Positions 11,302 to 22,400 of a stretch of DNA of 42,118 nt are shown one piece after another. The position numbers and the translations under genes are program-made. This DNA is from Circinella minor (lineage: Eukaryota > Mucoromycota > Mucoromycetes > Mucorales > Lichtheimiaceae): the NCBI GenBank assembly GCA_016758965.1, contig JAEPRB010000307.1, positions 1-42,118 on the forward strand. The letters run 5' to 3'. The notes under the pieces are model-generated. The model searched no databases and was not told the DNA's origin. It saw nothing but the letters and a program-made list of their open reading frames with translations. Position 1 is the first letter of the stretch, and each line of letters opens with the position of its first letter.

Positions 11302-12577
11302 ATGAAGATTGCAGCTGTCCAAGTAAATGAATGTTTTGGAAACAAGAACTTCCACCGTACTATTCTAACTTATTCTTAACTTTTTAGTTTTACATTGATC
11401 ATAATGACAAGCCATCTAATTGGGATCGAATCATTTCGTTTGTTGAAAAAGCAGCCAAAGAAAAAGTGGATTTGATTGTATTTCCCGAGTAAGTATTGTA
11501 ACTAATAATAAATAAATAAAAATATGCAAAACAAATGATTGATTGTCGGATATTTATAATATAGATATGTCATTGGAGGACCTTCTCCTGAATCAGCATT
11601 AGACAAAGGGGCTTCTGAACGATTCTGTAAACTTGCTCTTGATTATGGGCTTGATATTGTAGTAGGAACTATTATTGAACGAGATCCTGAGGATGGAAGA
11701 CTTTATAATTGCTGTTACTATATTAATAATGATGGTACTGTTTTAATGGAGTATCGTAAAGTTCATCTATGGCATCCAGAACGTGATTTTCTTCATGAAG
11801 GTAAGTGTTTATTGATCAATAATACGCTAGGAATACATTTTCGTGATAATAAAGACTTATACAACGTTATTATTATATTTAGGAAAACGTGGGTTTGATA
11901 CAGCTAAGAATAGATTTGGTATTACTGTGGGTATGTTATGAATGAATACTTTATTTATTGTTGAAATGATACATTTTTTAATCGACTCTTCCTTTTTTTT
12001 TTAAAAAAAAGGGTTGGCCATCTGTTGGGATATTGCGTTTCCTGAAGCTTTCCGTCATATGACTTTGAAGCGTAACGCTCAACTTGTCATTGCACCAGGT
12101 AACACGAATAGTTGAATTTGTTTACAGAAGTGACTTAGATTTATTTCTTTAATATTAATTTTGCCGATATAATCATTCTACTCTTAAAATAAAGCATATT
12201 GGACTTTAGAAGATGCTGGTCCTATTGGTATGAAGCATAATCCTAACAGTGAGACAATGTTAATTGATTATATTTGTACTGCTCGAGCAATTGAAAATGA
12301 AATATGCATGGTGTTTTGTAACGGAGCTGATGCTGCCGAAGGTCAAGAAAAATCGCCATCTGGCACCATGGCTGGTGGCACCCAAATTTCTGTTCCTTTC
12401 ATAGGCCCTGTTGCTCATTGTAGTGGTGGTACAGAAGAAATGATTATTACAGATATTGATGTTAAAGAATTGACAGATGATGCAGAAAAAGTTTATAAGA
12501 TTCGTCAAGACTGGAAAGAGGGCAAGATCTTTGGTGGTAAACCCAAGTATGAATCAGAAACTATTATTTCGAAATAA
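11302..12577 (+). CDS. Carbon-nitrogen hydrolase (nitrilase superfamily)
   Basis: Six exons: 11302-11322, 11388-11488, 11565-11800, 11883-11930, 12012-12098, 12195-12577, giving 291 residues. The first exon has only seven codons (MKIAAVQ), the usual start of this family. The catalytic triad is visible: E41 in VFPEY, K106 in EYRKVHLWHPE, and nucleophile C140 in LAICWDIAFPE. These enzymes hydrolyse amides or carbamoyl amides through a thioester at the cysteine. Length matches single-domain amidases of about 290 residues, so a plain amidase, N-carbamoyl amidase or omega-amidase-like role is likely; a true nitrilase is less likely at this length, and the substrate cannot be read from the sequence. 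The protein has no signal peptide and should be cytosolic. It converges on the P450 gene. Confidence 0.87.
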
Positions 12578-13056
12578 AGCTCATCGTTTCTATAATAGTG
12601 TTAATATTGGCATTACCATGATGCATAGTGTATTTATTGTTTATTAGTGTTCAATTAATATGCTGTATACTGAAACCCTATTACTGAATACACCTTAGTT
12701 ATAGTAATATGAAATTCTACTGTAACCACTTTTTTTCTAATCACTCATATATTATTTATATATAATTTTTTGAAAGAAATATGATAATAAAAAAAATAGA
12801 AGCATTATGTTTACATATAAGTAAATGTGAGATACTACAGGTGGTATGATGTACAATATTATTTCTTAAAAGAAGAATAAAGAAGAATATGTTTTTTTGT
12901 TTGTATGGTTCCAAAAAAAAAAAAGAATGAAAGAATGAATGGAATGATGGAAGCAAAAGAATATAAACTGGGTAATGTCAAAAAGAGAAAGTTTATAAAA
13001 ATTTATCTAAGAATATAAGAAAAGAAGAGTAGACTAGAAAAGAAGGCTACCATTAT
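12578..13056. other. Convergent terminator region between nitrilase and P450 genes
   Basis: AT-rich 3' flanks of two genes that point toward each other. Several AATAAA-like sequences occur on both strands. No coding region is supported. Confidence 0.6.
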
Positions 13057-15247
13057 TTAACCAGATCGCTTATTTACGTATACATTCATACCATTTTTCA
13101 TTGGAAGAGTCAGTGAAACTTGGTAGGTAACATCTTGACCAGGAACAATGGTAAATTCGTAATGTTTCACAAAGAAAATGATAGCAATAATAGCTTCTAA
13201 TGTAGCCAGGTTTTGTCCGAGACAAACACGAGGGCCACCATGAAAAGCAGGCCACTGACCTTGGGATTCACGGCGTAAACTACCATCCTCTGCAATCCAT
13301 CTTTCTGGTTGAAATTGTTTAGCATTCTTCCAAACTTGTTCGTTACGACCTTGAGCCCATGGAGACCACATTACACTAAAAGCAATTTAAAAATTAATAT
13401 ACAAATAAACAAGCGCTAATTCCAACAAAGAAATAGACAAAGTTAGTATACTTACTAATCACCCTTTTTTATTTGCGTGCCATCGGGCCAAATATCGTCA
13501 TTTAATGCATACTTTTGATTATTAGGAACACTAGGATGAAGGCGGAGAACTTCATAAAGACTATATACGATATATAGAAGCACATCGGTTAATATAAGAG
13601 AAATGGCATTTGTGTTAATCCTTTTTTTTTGTGTCAGATCGTTTTAATACATACACAGCGTGAGCATATGTCATGTTTTTGATAGCTTCATAAAGAACCA
13701 CTGGATCATTTTCCATCTCATCAGTAATATGCTCTCTAATTTCTTTCAACAATTTATATTCTGTGCGAGGGTTATTGCACAAGTTATAAAAAGTCCAGCT
13801 TAATGCTTGAGCAGTGGTATCACGACCAGCGATGACAAAATTCAAGATCATATCGCGAAGCTACATTGTTTATATATTACTCATGTTAAATATGGTGCGA
13901 AATTGTTTTAATATGTTCATAAAACGATATTTACCTCTTTGTTATTCAAAGGTTCGCCAAATTGGTTGCTTGCATTCATGAAACGAGATAACAAATCAGT
14001 ATGAATTTCACCATTTTCCATTTGAGCACGACGACGATCTATAACCTCGTTAGCGAAGGAGTCAACCACATTAAGATGATCTTGAATAGACATCTTCCAC
14101 GGTAACAAAACCTTTTGAAGAGCTTCGGTAATGCGCCAAGCAGGATTCACGAAGCGTTGGAAAGAGTTCATTTGACAGATATCGAATGAAGCTGCGAATG
14201 GGACCTTTTCTTTTGAGGCCAATGCATTAAGTTCTACACCGAAGCCGAGTCTATAAATAATTTTTATTAGGTTGTTTAAGTCAAAAACGAGTGAGCAAGT
14301 TGTTGATTTATAAGGTTTAAAAAGATATAAAAGAAGGTTCTTACAAAATAAAAGAGTCAAGAGTAAATTTAAACATAATATCATGGAAATCGACGGGTGT
14401 GCCCTCAGCGCAAGCTTTATCAAAGATGTTTTTGCTCATATATTCGATTTCCTTAATAAAAACTCTGCTAAAGTCATCTCTAAAGTTCTTTACGTTAAAA
14501 ACCAAGCTAGCAGTCTTACGTTGATACTAATAATATAGCAACAAAAAATCAATAATTTAGTTCGATGAAAATTCACAGCAATTAGATAGAAAAAAAGGAG
14601 CAGAAAATTGATACTTACTTTCCATTGCTCACCATTAGCGTTGAAAATACCATGTCCAAAAAGTTCTTGGGTAGCACCATCTAATTGGGGACCCTTAACA
14701 TAATTGGAAAAGTTATCTATAGCAGAAATTTTATGGTGTGTTGTTAACTTTCTGCTACTAGTAGTTGTTGTGAGACAAAAAAACGATGTCGTAGCTTCTT
14801 GAATACAAAATAGCAGTGGACAAGATACCTTTCAAGATGTGTTCCACATTCTTGGGGTTGATGGTAATAATACTACGAGGAATACCCAATGCAGAAGTTG
14901 TACTACATTATTCGCAGGAATATAGCAAATCGTTAGAAAAAAAATTAAACTATTGCCGCCCTTATATTAGTGATATAAAAATAATGTTTTTACGTTGTTA
15001 AGGCGCCGGTTAGTTCGAAACCTGTCATGAATAAATCATGCATTTTTTCCTTGTATCTAACAATAGTGGGTAAACCGCCAACAAGCGGGTAGCCAGGTTG
15101 ACAAGGGATACCTTCACGATGTTCGTCGAAAATAGCGCGGTCAGGATACTTCAAAGCCAATAGACCAAGAATGGCAGCTGATGCACCACCTACGATACCA
15201 ATTTTTTGTAATGCTGAGTTGTTCTTTCTATCGCCGAAAACTGACAT
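13057..15247 (-). CDS. Cytochrome P450 monooxygenase (CYP86-clan-like)
   Basis: Eight exons on the minus strand: 15247-14994, 14902-14829, 14716-14619, 14526-14345, 14250-13935, 13860-13655, 13560-13456, 13375-13057. They splice in frame to 517 residues, the normal P450 length. An N-terminal hydrophobic segment (about residues 16-33) anchors it in the ER. The I-helix reads FVIAGRDTTAQALSW (oxygen-binding T323/T324), the K-helix YEVLRLHP gives E380 and R383, the PERF-type motif is FQPERW, and the heme loop is FHGGPRVCLG with thiolate C463. AGRDTTA and GPRxCLGQ are typical of the CYP52/CYP86/CYP94 clan of fatty-acid or alkane omega-hydroxylases, so a lipid substrate is plausible but not shown. 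A P450 reductase is needed and is not encoded nearby. Confidence 0.9.
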
Positions 15248-17072
15248 GTCGAATTGTTATTAAATAAATTAGGTTGATAGTTCACTGAAAGAATAAAATA
15301 AAAAAAAGAGGACAAGGTAGTAGAAAATGAAAACGAGAAAAAAAAAAGCTGGAGGCTTTTTATATTAATTCGTCGGTGATCACATACATTCCCTTTGTTT
15401 TTTCTTTCACAGAAACGTGACACAAAGCAATTTACCCCACTTAGCCTTTTTTTAAAATTGAAGTCATTATTTATTTTTACGTATACAGCAAACTTTTTAT
15501 ATATTAAATGAGGAAATTATAGTAACTTTTTATGAAAATCGATTGAAATATGTTTTTGAGGTAATGTATTATTTTATTTATTCAATAGAAAAATAAAGAA
15601 AAACATTGTAAGAGGATTTTAAACAAGATACCAAAATTTTCATTTCTGACTGAATAATCCCAAACTTACTTTTTTGGGATAAATGTCATTGCTAATCTTG
15701 GTAAACATATTCGGATGTGGCAAACACGCCGGCGAAATCAGCTTATATGATGAGCTACCTTCAACATTATTGTTGTTATATGTTCCCCATTTATTTATTT
15801 TTCCTTTTCTCTATTTCTATATTTGTGAGTAAATTATTATTTTAGAGTACATGCTATTTGTTGTGCTGACGATATCATTTTTAACTAAAAATGTGATAGT
15901 TTTTCTACACATTGGCTTAAAAGTATTTTTGCAGATAAGCCTAAAAAGATTCAAAAATGTCTTTTCCCCATTCAAAAAAATGTTAAAATATCAGCATATG
16001 TGTATTAAACATTTGATCACCCCATTCATTTTTTTATTGTTTTTTTAAACCGTTTTAGCAGTCCATATTTGAGATGATTCGTATAGCGTATTATACTGTT
16101 CTTTATTATTATTAATTAGTAAATAATATATTTCTTAGAGGGATTGCTATTTTTATTGAAAAGAATGAAGTCAATATACAGTATACTTCTTTTGTTGCTG
16201 GTTGTTGATCTCCGATCGGCGCACAAATCGAGGTGCTTATTTTATATGTCATGATTGTGTATACTTGTATACGCCTCTTTAATCAAGAAGATGGTACAAG
16301 CACCCGCATAAAAGATTCCATAATACAATTTTAACGAGAAAAGGAAAAAAGCATACGACATTTTTTGCTTTGATATACCTGTGGTACAGTAACTCATTTT
16401 TCTTTTTTTTTGTTGCAAATATGTATATATAGATATCTGTGCATGTCACCTTATTTCCCCTAATAGAGATTTGTTTTGGTTGTCTCATCATTCACACTAA
16501 TATAAGGTGCCTTTGGTAATGGAATATAAAAGCTGTGGAATGTGGCTTCATTCGGCTTTTTTTTTAAATACTCTAAACATTTTTGTAACCTGTGGACTCC
16601 AATCCTATGAATGTCAATCAAATCGTTCTTTCTTACACCAAGAAAAACTCTATGATGTCGATTATTATTGTAGTGTGTAAAAAAAAAAGTAGTGGTTTTT
16701 TTTCACGTGTCTACGGTATTCCCCAAGCACATTAAAAAATTATGGTAGTTAATTCTTCTTAGTTACTGTATTTTTTACAAAATCAATTTCAACCTGTAAT
16801 TAAATTACAGTAGATGATATAATTTTTTTTGTGTGCGTTGAATATAAGATATAAATACAGTAGCAGTGTAATATATTATATAGATCAAGAATTAAAATAC
16901 ATATCCGAGACTTTCTTTTGACGTTACGTAAGTGGTTAGCTATCACCTTTTTACACAATCGACTTTATTTTATTTTTTATTTTTATTAAGAACATAGATC
17001 TCGGATAGTGTATGCATAAACTTTCAATATCAATTTCTAAGCATACATAGTAACTTCCCTTAAAATGAATTA

Positions 17073-17753
17073 CCATCACCGCTCGCTATAATGATATACC
17101 CCGTGAGTTCAAAAGAGCGTTGTTATATCGAATTATTGCTATAACGTATTGTTGATCTAAGGTATAATGGTCGGGTAAAATCCTATCCATATGTACTTGG
17201 CCTTATTTGTATCGATATGTCTTATAGTACAAAAGGAAGAAAGCTCTAGAACATTATATAGTTCGTACTGTAAATAAACTATAATAATATAACGATTGTT
17301 TTTTCTCTTTGCAAATATGTATTTTCGTATTAGTTCTAATTGAATTAGAACCAGAGCATCACATATAATTAACTCTGATGGCCCATAGAAAAAAAATGCG
17401 CGTACTTACTAAGACCCAAAAACTGTTTATGTATTCTTTATAAAGTCATGTCAAATAGCAAATGATAAGTTGGGTTTTCACAGTGAACGAAAAGCAAAGC
17501 TAGATTGTCATAAGGAACGGTTTAAGATAAATTTAATGTTCAGATCATTAAACTCTTGACAAAAAAAATAAAAAAAAATGTCCAGCAACTACTATTATTT
17601 ACTTTTTTAAAATATAAATATATTATTTGTTCGCTCGATATAAGGATATTTTTGCTGAAACCTTATCGGATATCATTATATAAAATTAGCGATATTTCCC
17701 TTGTTAATCCTTCTTGGACCCCAAAACCCTATGGTTATAACACGCGGTGACGG
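17073..17753. mobile_element. TA-flanked inverted-repeat element, pogo/Tc1-mariner-like, degenerate
   Basis: The left end CCATCACCGCTCGCTATAAT and the right end read on the other strand, CCGTCACCGCGTGTTATAAC, agree at 15 of 20 positions, and each end is followed outward by TA (17071-17072 and 17754-17755). Subterminal sequence contains several variants of TCGCTATAATGATA and TCGATATAAGGATA in both orientations, as is common in pogo-like elements. No transposase frame survives in the 681 bases. The palindrome GTTCTAATTGAATTAGAAC (17333-17351) lies inside. The ends are imperfect, so the element is old or the call is partly chance. Confidence 0.45.
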
Positions 17754-18073
17754 TACAACGCGGTGTTTTTAATGCATCACTGGTATCTTTACTTTTTTAT
17801 AAACTCATTATCATTCCAGTAAATTCCTCGAGCAAACGACCCACATTCTTCATCATTGATATCCATTGAATTTTGCACTATCCCACTATATAAATCCGAG
17901 TAATGTCATATTAATACTAGTTCATACTGAAAACAGGACAAAAAAAGATTGGGAAAGGCAGTTTATAAACAAAAAACGCTGCGTATAATTATACGTTGAC
18001 CAGACTATACCTCTTGGAATTCATAGTTTACCGAAGACTTTACGTATCAAAGTGGGAAATTAAACTGTTGTTA

Positions 18074-18851
18074 AGGTGCATACATTTTAGAAGTTTTTAT
18101 AAGTAATGTTTCAATTTATTTTTTGTAAAACACTGCTGGTATACTGATTTTTATTGGGTAATAGAAAAAGGATATAGGATCTTATACATGAAAGGTTATA
18201 TGTTCCACTTGTTCAGTAACTCTATGGTGAGATTTATATCATTTTAGAATTTCTAATGACTTCAATTATTTATATAGCATCCATTACTGAACAATATAAT
18301 TCAATATATCATTAACATATATTATAATAATTTCCAAGTTTTTTATATTACTAGCAGCATCCAAAAACCCATGAATGGTTTATTCTTGTAAAGAATTTGA
18401 ATGAATAATCACATTTTAGTCAGTACTTCTTTTCTTCAACATTTTAACTTTTAGAAATAAATTTGCCTAGCATATCTTTTTTTTTGCTTTGTGCTCCACA
18501 TCTTTTTCTTTACTCTTCCCATTTTATGACGCTATTTTTATGTATCAAATGACAATATCCATATATCCATGAACGGTTAAATATATACCCGTTATTTTAC
18601 TTAGATTTGCGAGTATTTCAACTTTGGTTCGATCATAAGATATCCCCAGCCAAAGTTGGAAATCACCCACCAACTTTGAACCTCAAAAAAAATATTTTCT
18701 GTGAAAACCAAACAGACTAATCCACAAATATTGTTCTCCGTGGTTATATCTTTCATTTTTGTGGGTTAGTTTTTGTTTTGGGTTTAGTTGTGTTATTGAT
18801 AGGCCATTGAAAATAGACAGAAAAAAATTCGATTCTAAAATGTATGCACCT
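18074..18851. mobile_element. TA-flanked element with perfect 19-base inverted ends
   Basis: AGGTGCATACATTTTAGAA at 18074-18092 recurs as its exact reverse complement at 18833-18851, about 740 bases away. Both ends are bordered by TA (18072-18073 and 18852-18853), so the repeat reads as a terminal inverted repeat with a TA target duplication. The interior is AT-rich and has no transposase-like frame, so the element would be non-autonomous. Perfect ends over 19 bases are unlikely by chance and suggest recent activity. The superfamily (Tc1/mariner) is inferred from the TA only. Confidence 0.6.
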
Positions 18852-19497
18852 TATTGTTTCTCTACCCGTTACGTAGGTCTTTTTTAAAATGCTCTTATAT
18901 TGTATCTTATTCAAGAAACCAGAATGGGTATGAATGGTTTCCAGTCTTTTAACATTCCCATAAGCCAACTTCCGTTTAAAAGTTGAGTAAGTATTCTGCG
19001 AGTTTTCAACATAAGCTATTGAAGCATTGTTAAATGAAAACTGTACTTTGCAAAAAATATCTCAAAAGACAAGTCATGTTGGTGGATTCTCATCGAGTAA
19101 GTAGGACTTAAGGCCATAATTAGCACCAGCAGCATTGATGCTTGAGTTGATTTTTTGATGCTAATAATAAAAGCTCGATAAATATATTTGTTAAAATAAA
19201 AAGCGACGAATGAGAGAGTTTAATCTATACCAGTATTTTATTCGTCGAGTACTATAAAAATCGTATTGTTTTGTTTTAAATTATATGCAAATTTGCATCC
19301 CTAACGGGCAAAAACATAAAAATATTATTTTTGTATATATTTTTTTGTTGTTTGTTATATCAGAATTGTACAAGTGATGTGTGAACTAATAATAAAAATA
19401 ATAAAAGAAAAGGAATAAGATGGGGGATGTAACAGGAAATGAAAGAGGATGTTGAGTGTGTATACAAGTATAAACCTAGTTACTAAGATTGCTACTA

Positions 19498-22400
19498 TTA
19501 TATTGGGAGTTTACGTGGATTGATGAATTTGAGACTCTGACCCACTATCAAAGGACCAGCAATCAAAGCTACGAATAATACAAACATGCCTGTAAAAAGT
19601 AACCCATAGGTGATTGCAATCCGTTTTCGTCTCCGTCTTTGTTTTTGTGTCCAAATTGGTGGTCTGATTTGTTTGCTAGGTCGTAGCCAAAAAAGCATCA
19701 ACGAATGAGCAGTATTAACGTATGGGATCAAACAAAAAACGGATAAAATAAATAAAATTATATGTCCCAGAATAAAATCGCCTGCGAATTCACTCATTTC
19801 AACCACTTTACAGAGATATTCACGTAATGGTTGTGAGATGGCATGCCAGCCCAACTATAATACATTCATATACGTTTTAGTTAACTACTTGGTTATCATG
19901 TATTATTCTTTTAATCAACTACAAAAAGAAAAATAACTATACTTACACCCCGACCATACCACTTCCCTGTCCACCAGCCACGATTAGACTCATCATGCTT
20001 GAATTCTCGTGTAAGAAAAAGGACCGTCAGAATTCGTAACATAAACCGCTGCAAAGCAGTCATTGCCACAGCACCTAATACAATTGTCGTGACCTTCCAT
20101 TCCTCCAACAACATGAGCGCTTCAAACATCAATATTAAGTTAAATACGGCCCACGTATGGGCCATAGCTGCAATTACTGACCCAAACTTATGACAACACA
20201 GACTAAGAATTGATCCCAAGAAGAGCGAGACAAAGAAGAAGATAGCCAAGGCACCTGCGTTGAGTAAAATAGGTGCTAATGAAATGATACCGATACGCAA
20301 AAGACCGCTGTGTCCTTTGTTTGGTAGTGTACTATCATCTGGATCGAAGCTCTTGACAAATACGTACGGGATCAAGCACAAGAGTGCATAAAATAATGGC
20401 AAGATGCCCTCAGAAAAGAATATAGTGCCCAATCGTGCCCTTGGAATATCACCGATCATAGTATGATCTTGCTTGCCATCCTTGGTTTTCTTTTGAGGAC
20501 GTTTGTAACCTGTGATACGTGAACGTGACTCGCGACAGTGTTTGATCCAGGAATTTTTGTGTGTTTTGGAGTTACCACGTGATAACCACCTCATAAACTC
20601 TCGATAATCAACTAAAAAGTCGACAAGAGCAAATTGATTTGGATTGAAAATAAATGGGGAAATAACCAGAGCCACAACAGTAAACCAGAAATATACCAAA
20701 TGAGGAATCCACATGGATAAGGATGCAAACAACATTATTAAAAAGCACCTTGCGCCAGAGTATATACTTGAATCGCTGAAGCGGGAATAAAGTAGTGCAA
20801 AAGGAACACGGGATGTTGCAAAACCTCGACCTGTGGCAATATATTGTGCTCCACCATAAACGAGATTTTCGATAACAGAGTTCATATAGATCTGTGTAAC
20901 GAAAATTTCGAAGAAAGGTGATAGTGACATAAAGTGTCGACCCAATCGAGTGATACTTCGCCAGAATCCACGTTCTGTCAATTCTTGCAAAAATAGCGGT
21001 AAAAATGATACAAAAAATACAACAAAAATCGAAAGAATACAACGCTTGACCCATTCAAAGATTGGTACCAAGTTGTAACATCCTTCTGGAGTAAGAGGGG
21101 CATCTTCTGGTGCATCTGCATTGTATTCACAAACGGATAGTGTGCCACCCATTGCTCCAATAAACAGTAGTACAAGCATAAACATTTGCACAGATAGCAT
21201 AATAAAGATGTTATTAATGTGAAACCCGGGATGTGCATAGTAGAATGTTAGAAACCGATCCAGGGGTAGTTGGGTACCAATGTAGTAATATTCACGCGAG
21301 AGCATTTGCTCACCCATTCCAGTGCCGATCTTCGTGGTAAAGTTGAGGATTGATCCAAAACCTAAATCACGGCCCTTACCGCATTGGAAGTACTCAGTGT
21401 GCTTGATGCGACCACCACGAGTGAATGCATTCATACCGGCATAAATATCCTCGTTAAGATGCAATCCTTTTTGTGCCTTACTAACACCGCCACGTGTAGT
21501 CATGAATATAGCATTCAAGAAATCTGGATGACCGTAATGAAGCTTACCCCCAATTTTTGCCATAATACGCTGTGTTAATGTACCAAATGTTTGCTCCTTA
21601 CCAGCGGCTACATCACCAAGAATACCAATATTTTCAGAAAAGATGTATTCGCGAGCACCAACAATAGCTACCGGCGCACCAGGCTTCTCCTTCCACGATG
21701 GTGAATAGGGTGATACTTCACTGGTATCCAAGTTTTCAAATTCACCAAGAATATTACGGATTTTCAAACACTCTTCTAAATAATTGTCTTGGTTGGCATC
21801 AATGAGTTGTAAGAATTCACCACGATAAAATATTAAAGCATGATTCTGGTTGTCAGATTTGCCATCGCCTAAAATGGGTGTACCAGGCAAACGAATTCGA
21901 TACTTTGGTTTTCGTTTGCCATTCTCCATCTTTTCACAGTTGCCGTCAATTAGTGCCGAGTAAAAAGTAGTTTCCCCTTCGTCATTGACTTCTTCTTCAA
22001 CATAGGCCACTTGTAGATTTGGATAAGCTTTGAATAAGAATTCAGCATCTTCTGATTCTTGTGAGTTAAACTTGGCATAACGTTGCATAGCAACAAGAAA
22101 ACGGAATTTTCGATGTGACAACTGATCTAGATCACGTTCTAATTTATCACCATTGTCATGGTATGTGTGTACTGTATCAGGATTCTCAACACGGTAGAGA
22201 AGTTTAATTGCCTTACGATAGTTCATAAAACCCGAGACAGTACGATATAATGTTTGTGCTCGTAAGGAGGCCCATATCCGTGTTCGCAAAGTGTATTCTG
22301 GTTTAGCTGACTTGAACCCGATACAATAAAATGGCAAATCATCCACTTTACTCTTTTCATTTTCTTTCTCAGTCATGTCCGATAACATTGATGTACTGCG

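Larger units (their letters stand above)
15248..19497. other. Gene-poor region with two TA-flanked elements
   Basis: About 4.2 kb between the P450 start and the glucan synthase stop. I find no family-recognisable frame on either strand; the open frames are under 75 codons and AT-driven. It holds two inverted-repeat elements (17073-17753 and 18074-18851), a perfect small palindrome (17333-17351) and inverted copies of CCAACTTTG-like blocks near 18635-18690. The first few hundred bases should contain the P450 promoter, including a TATA-like site near 15357. Confidence 0.6.
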
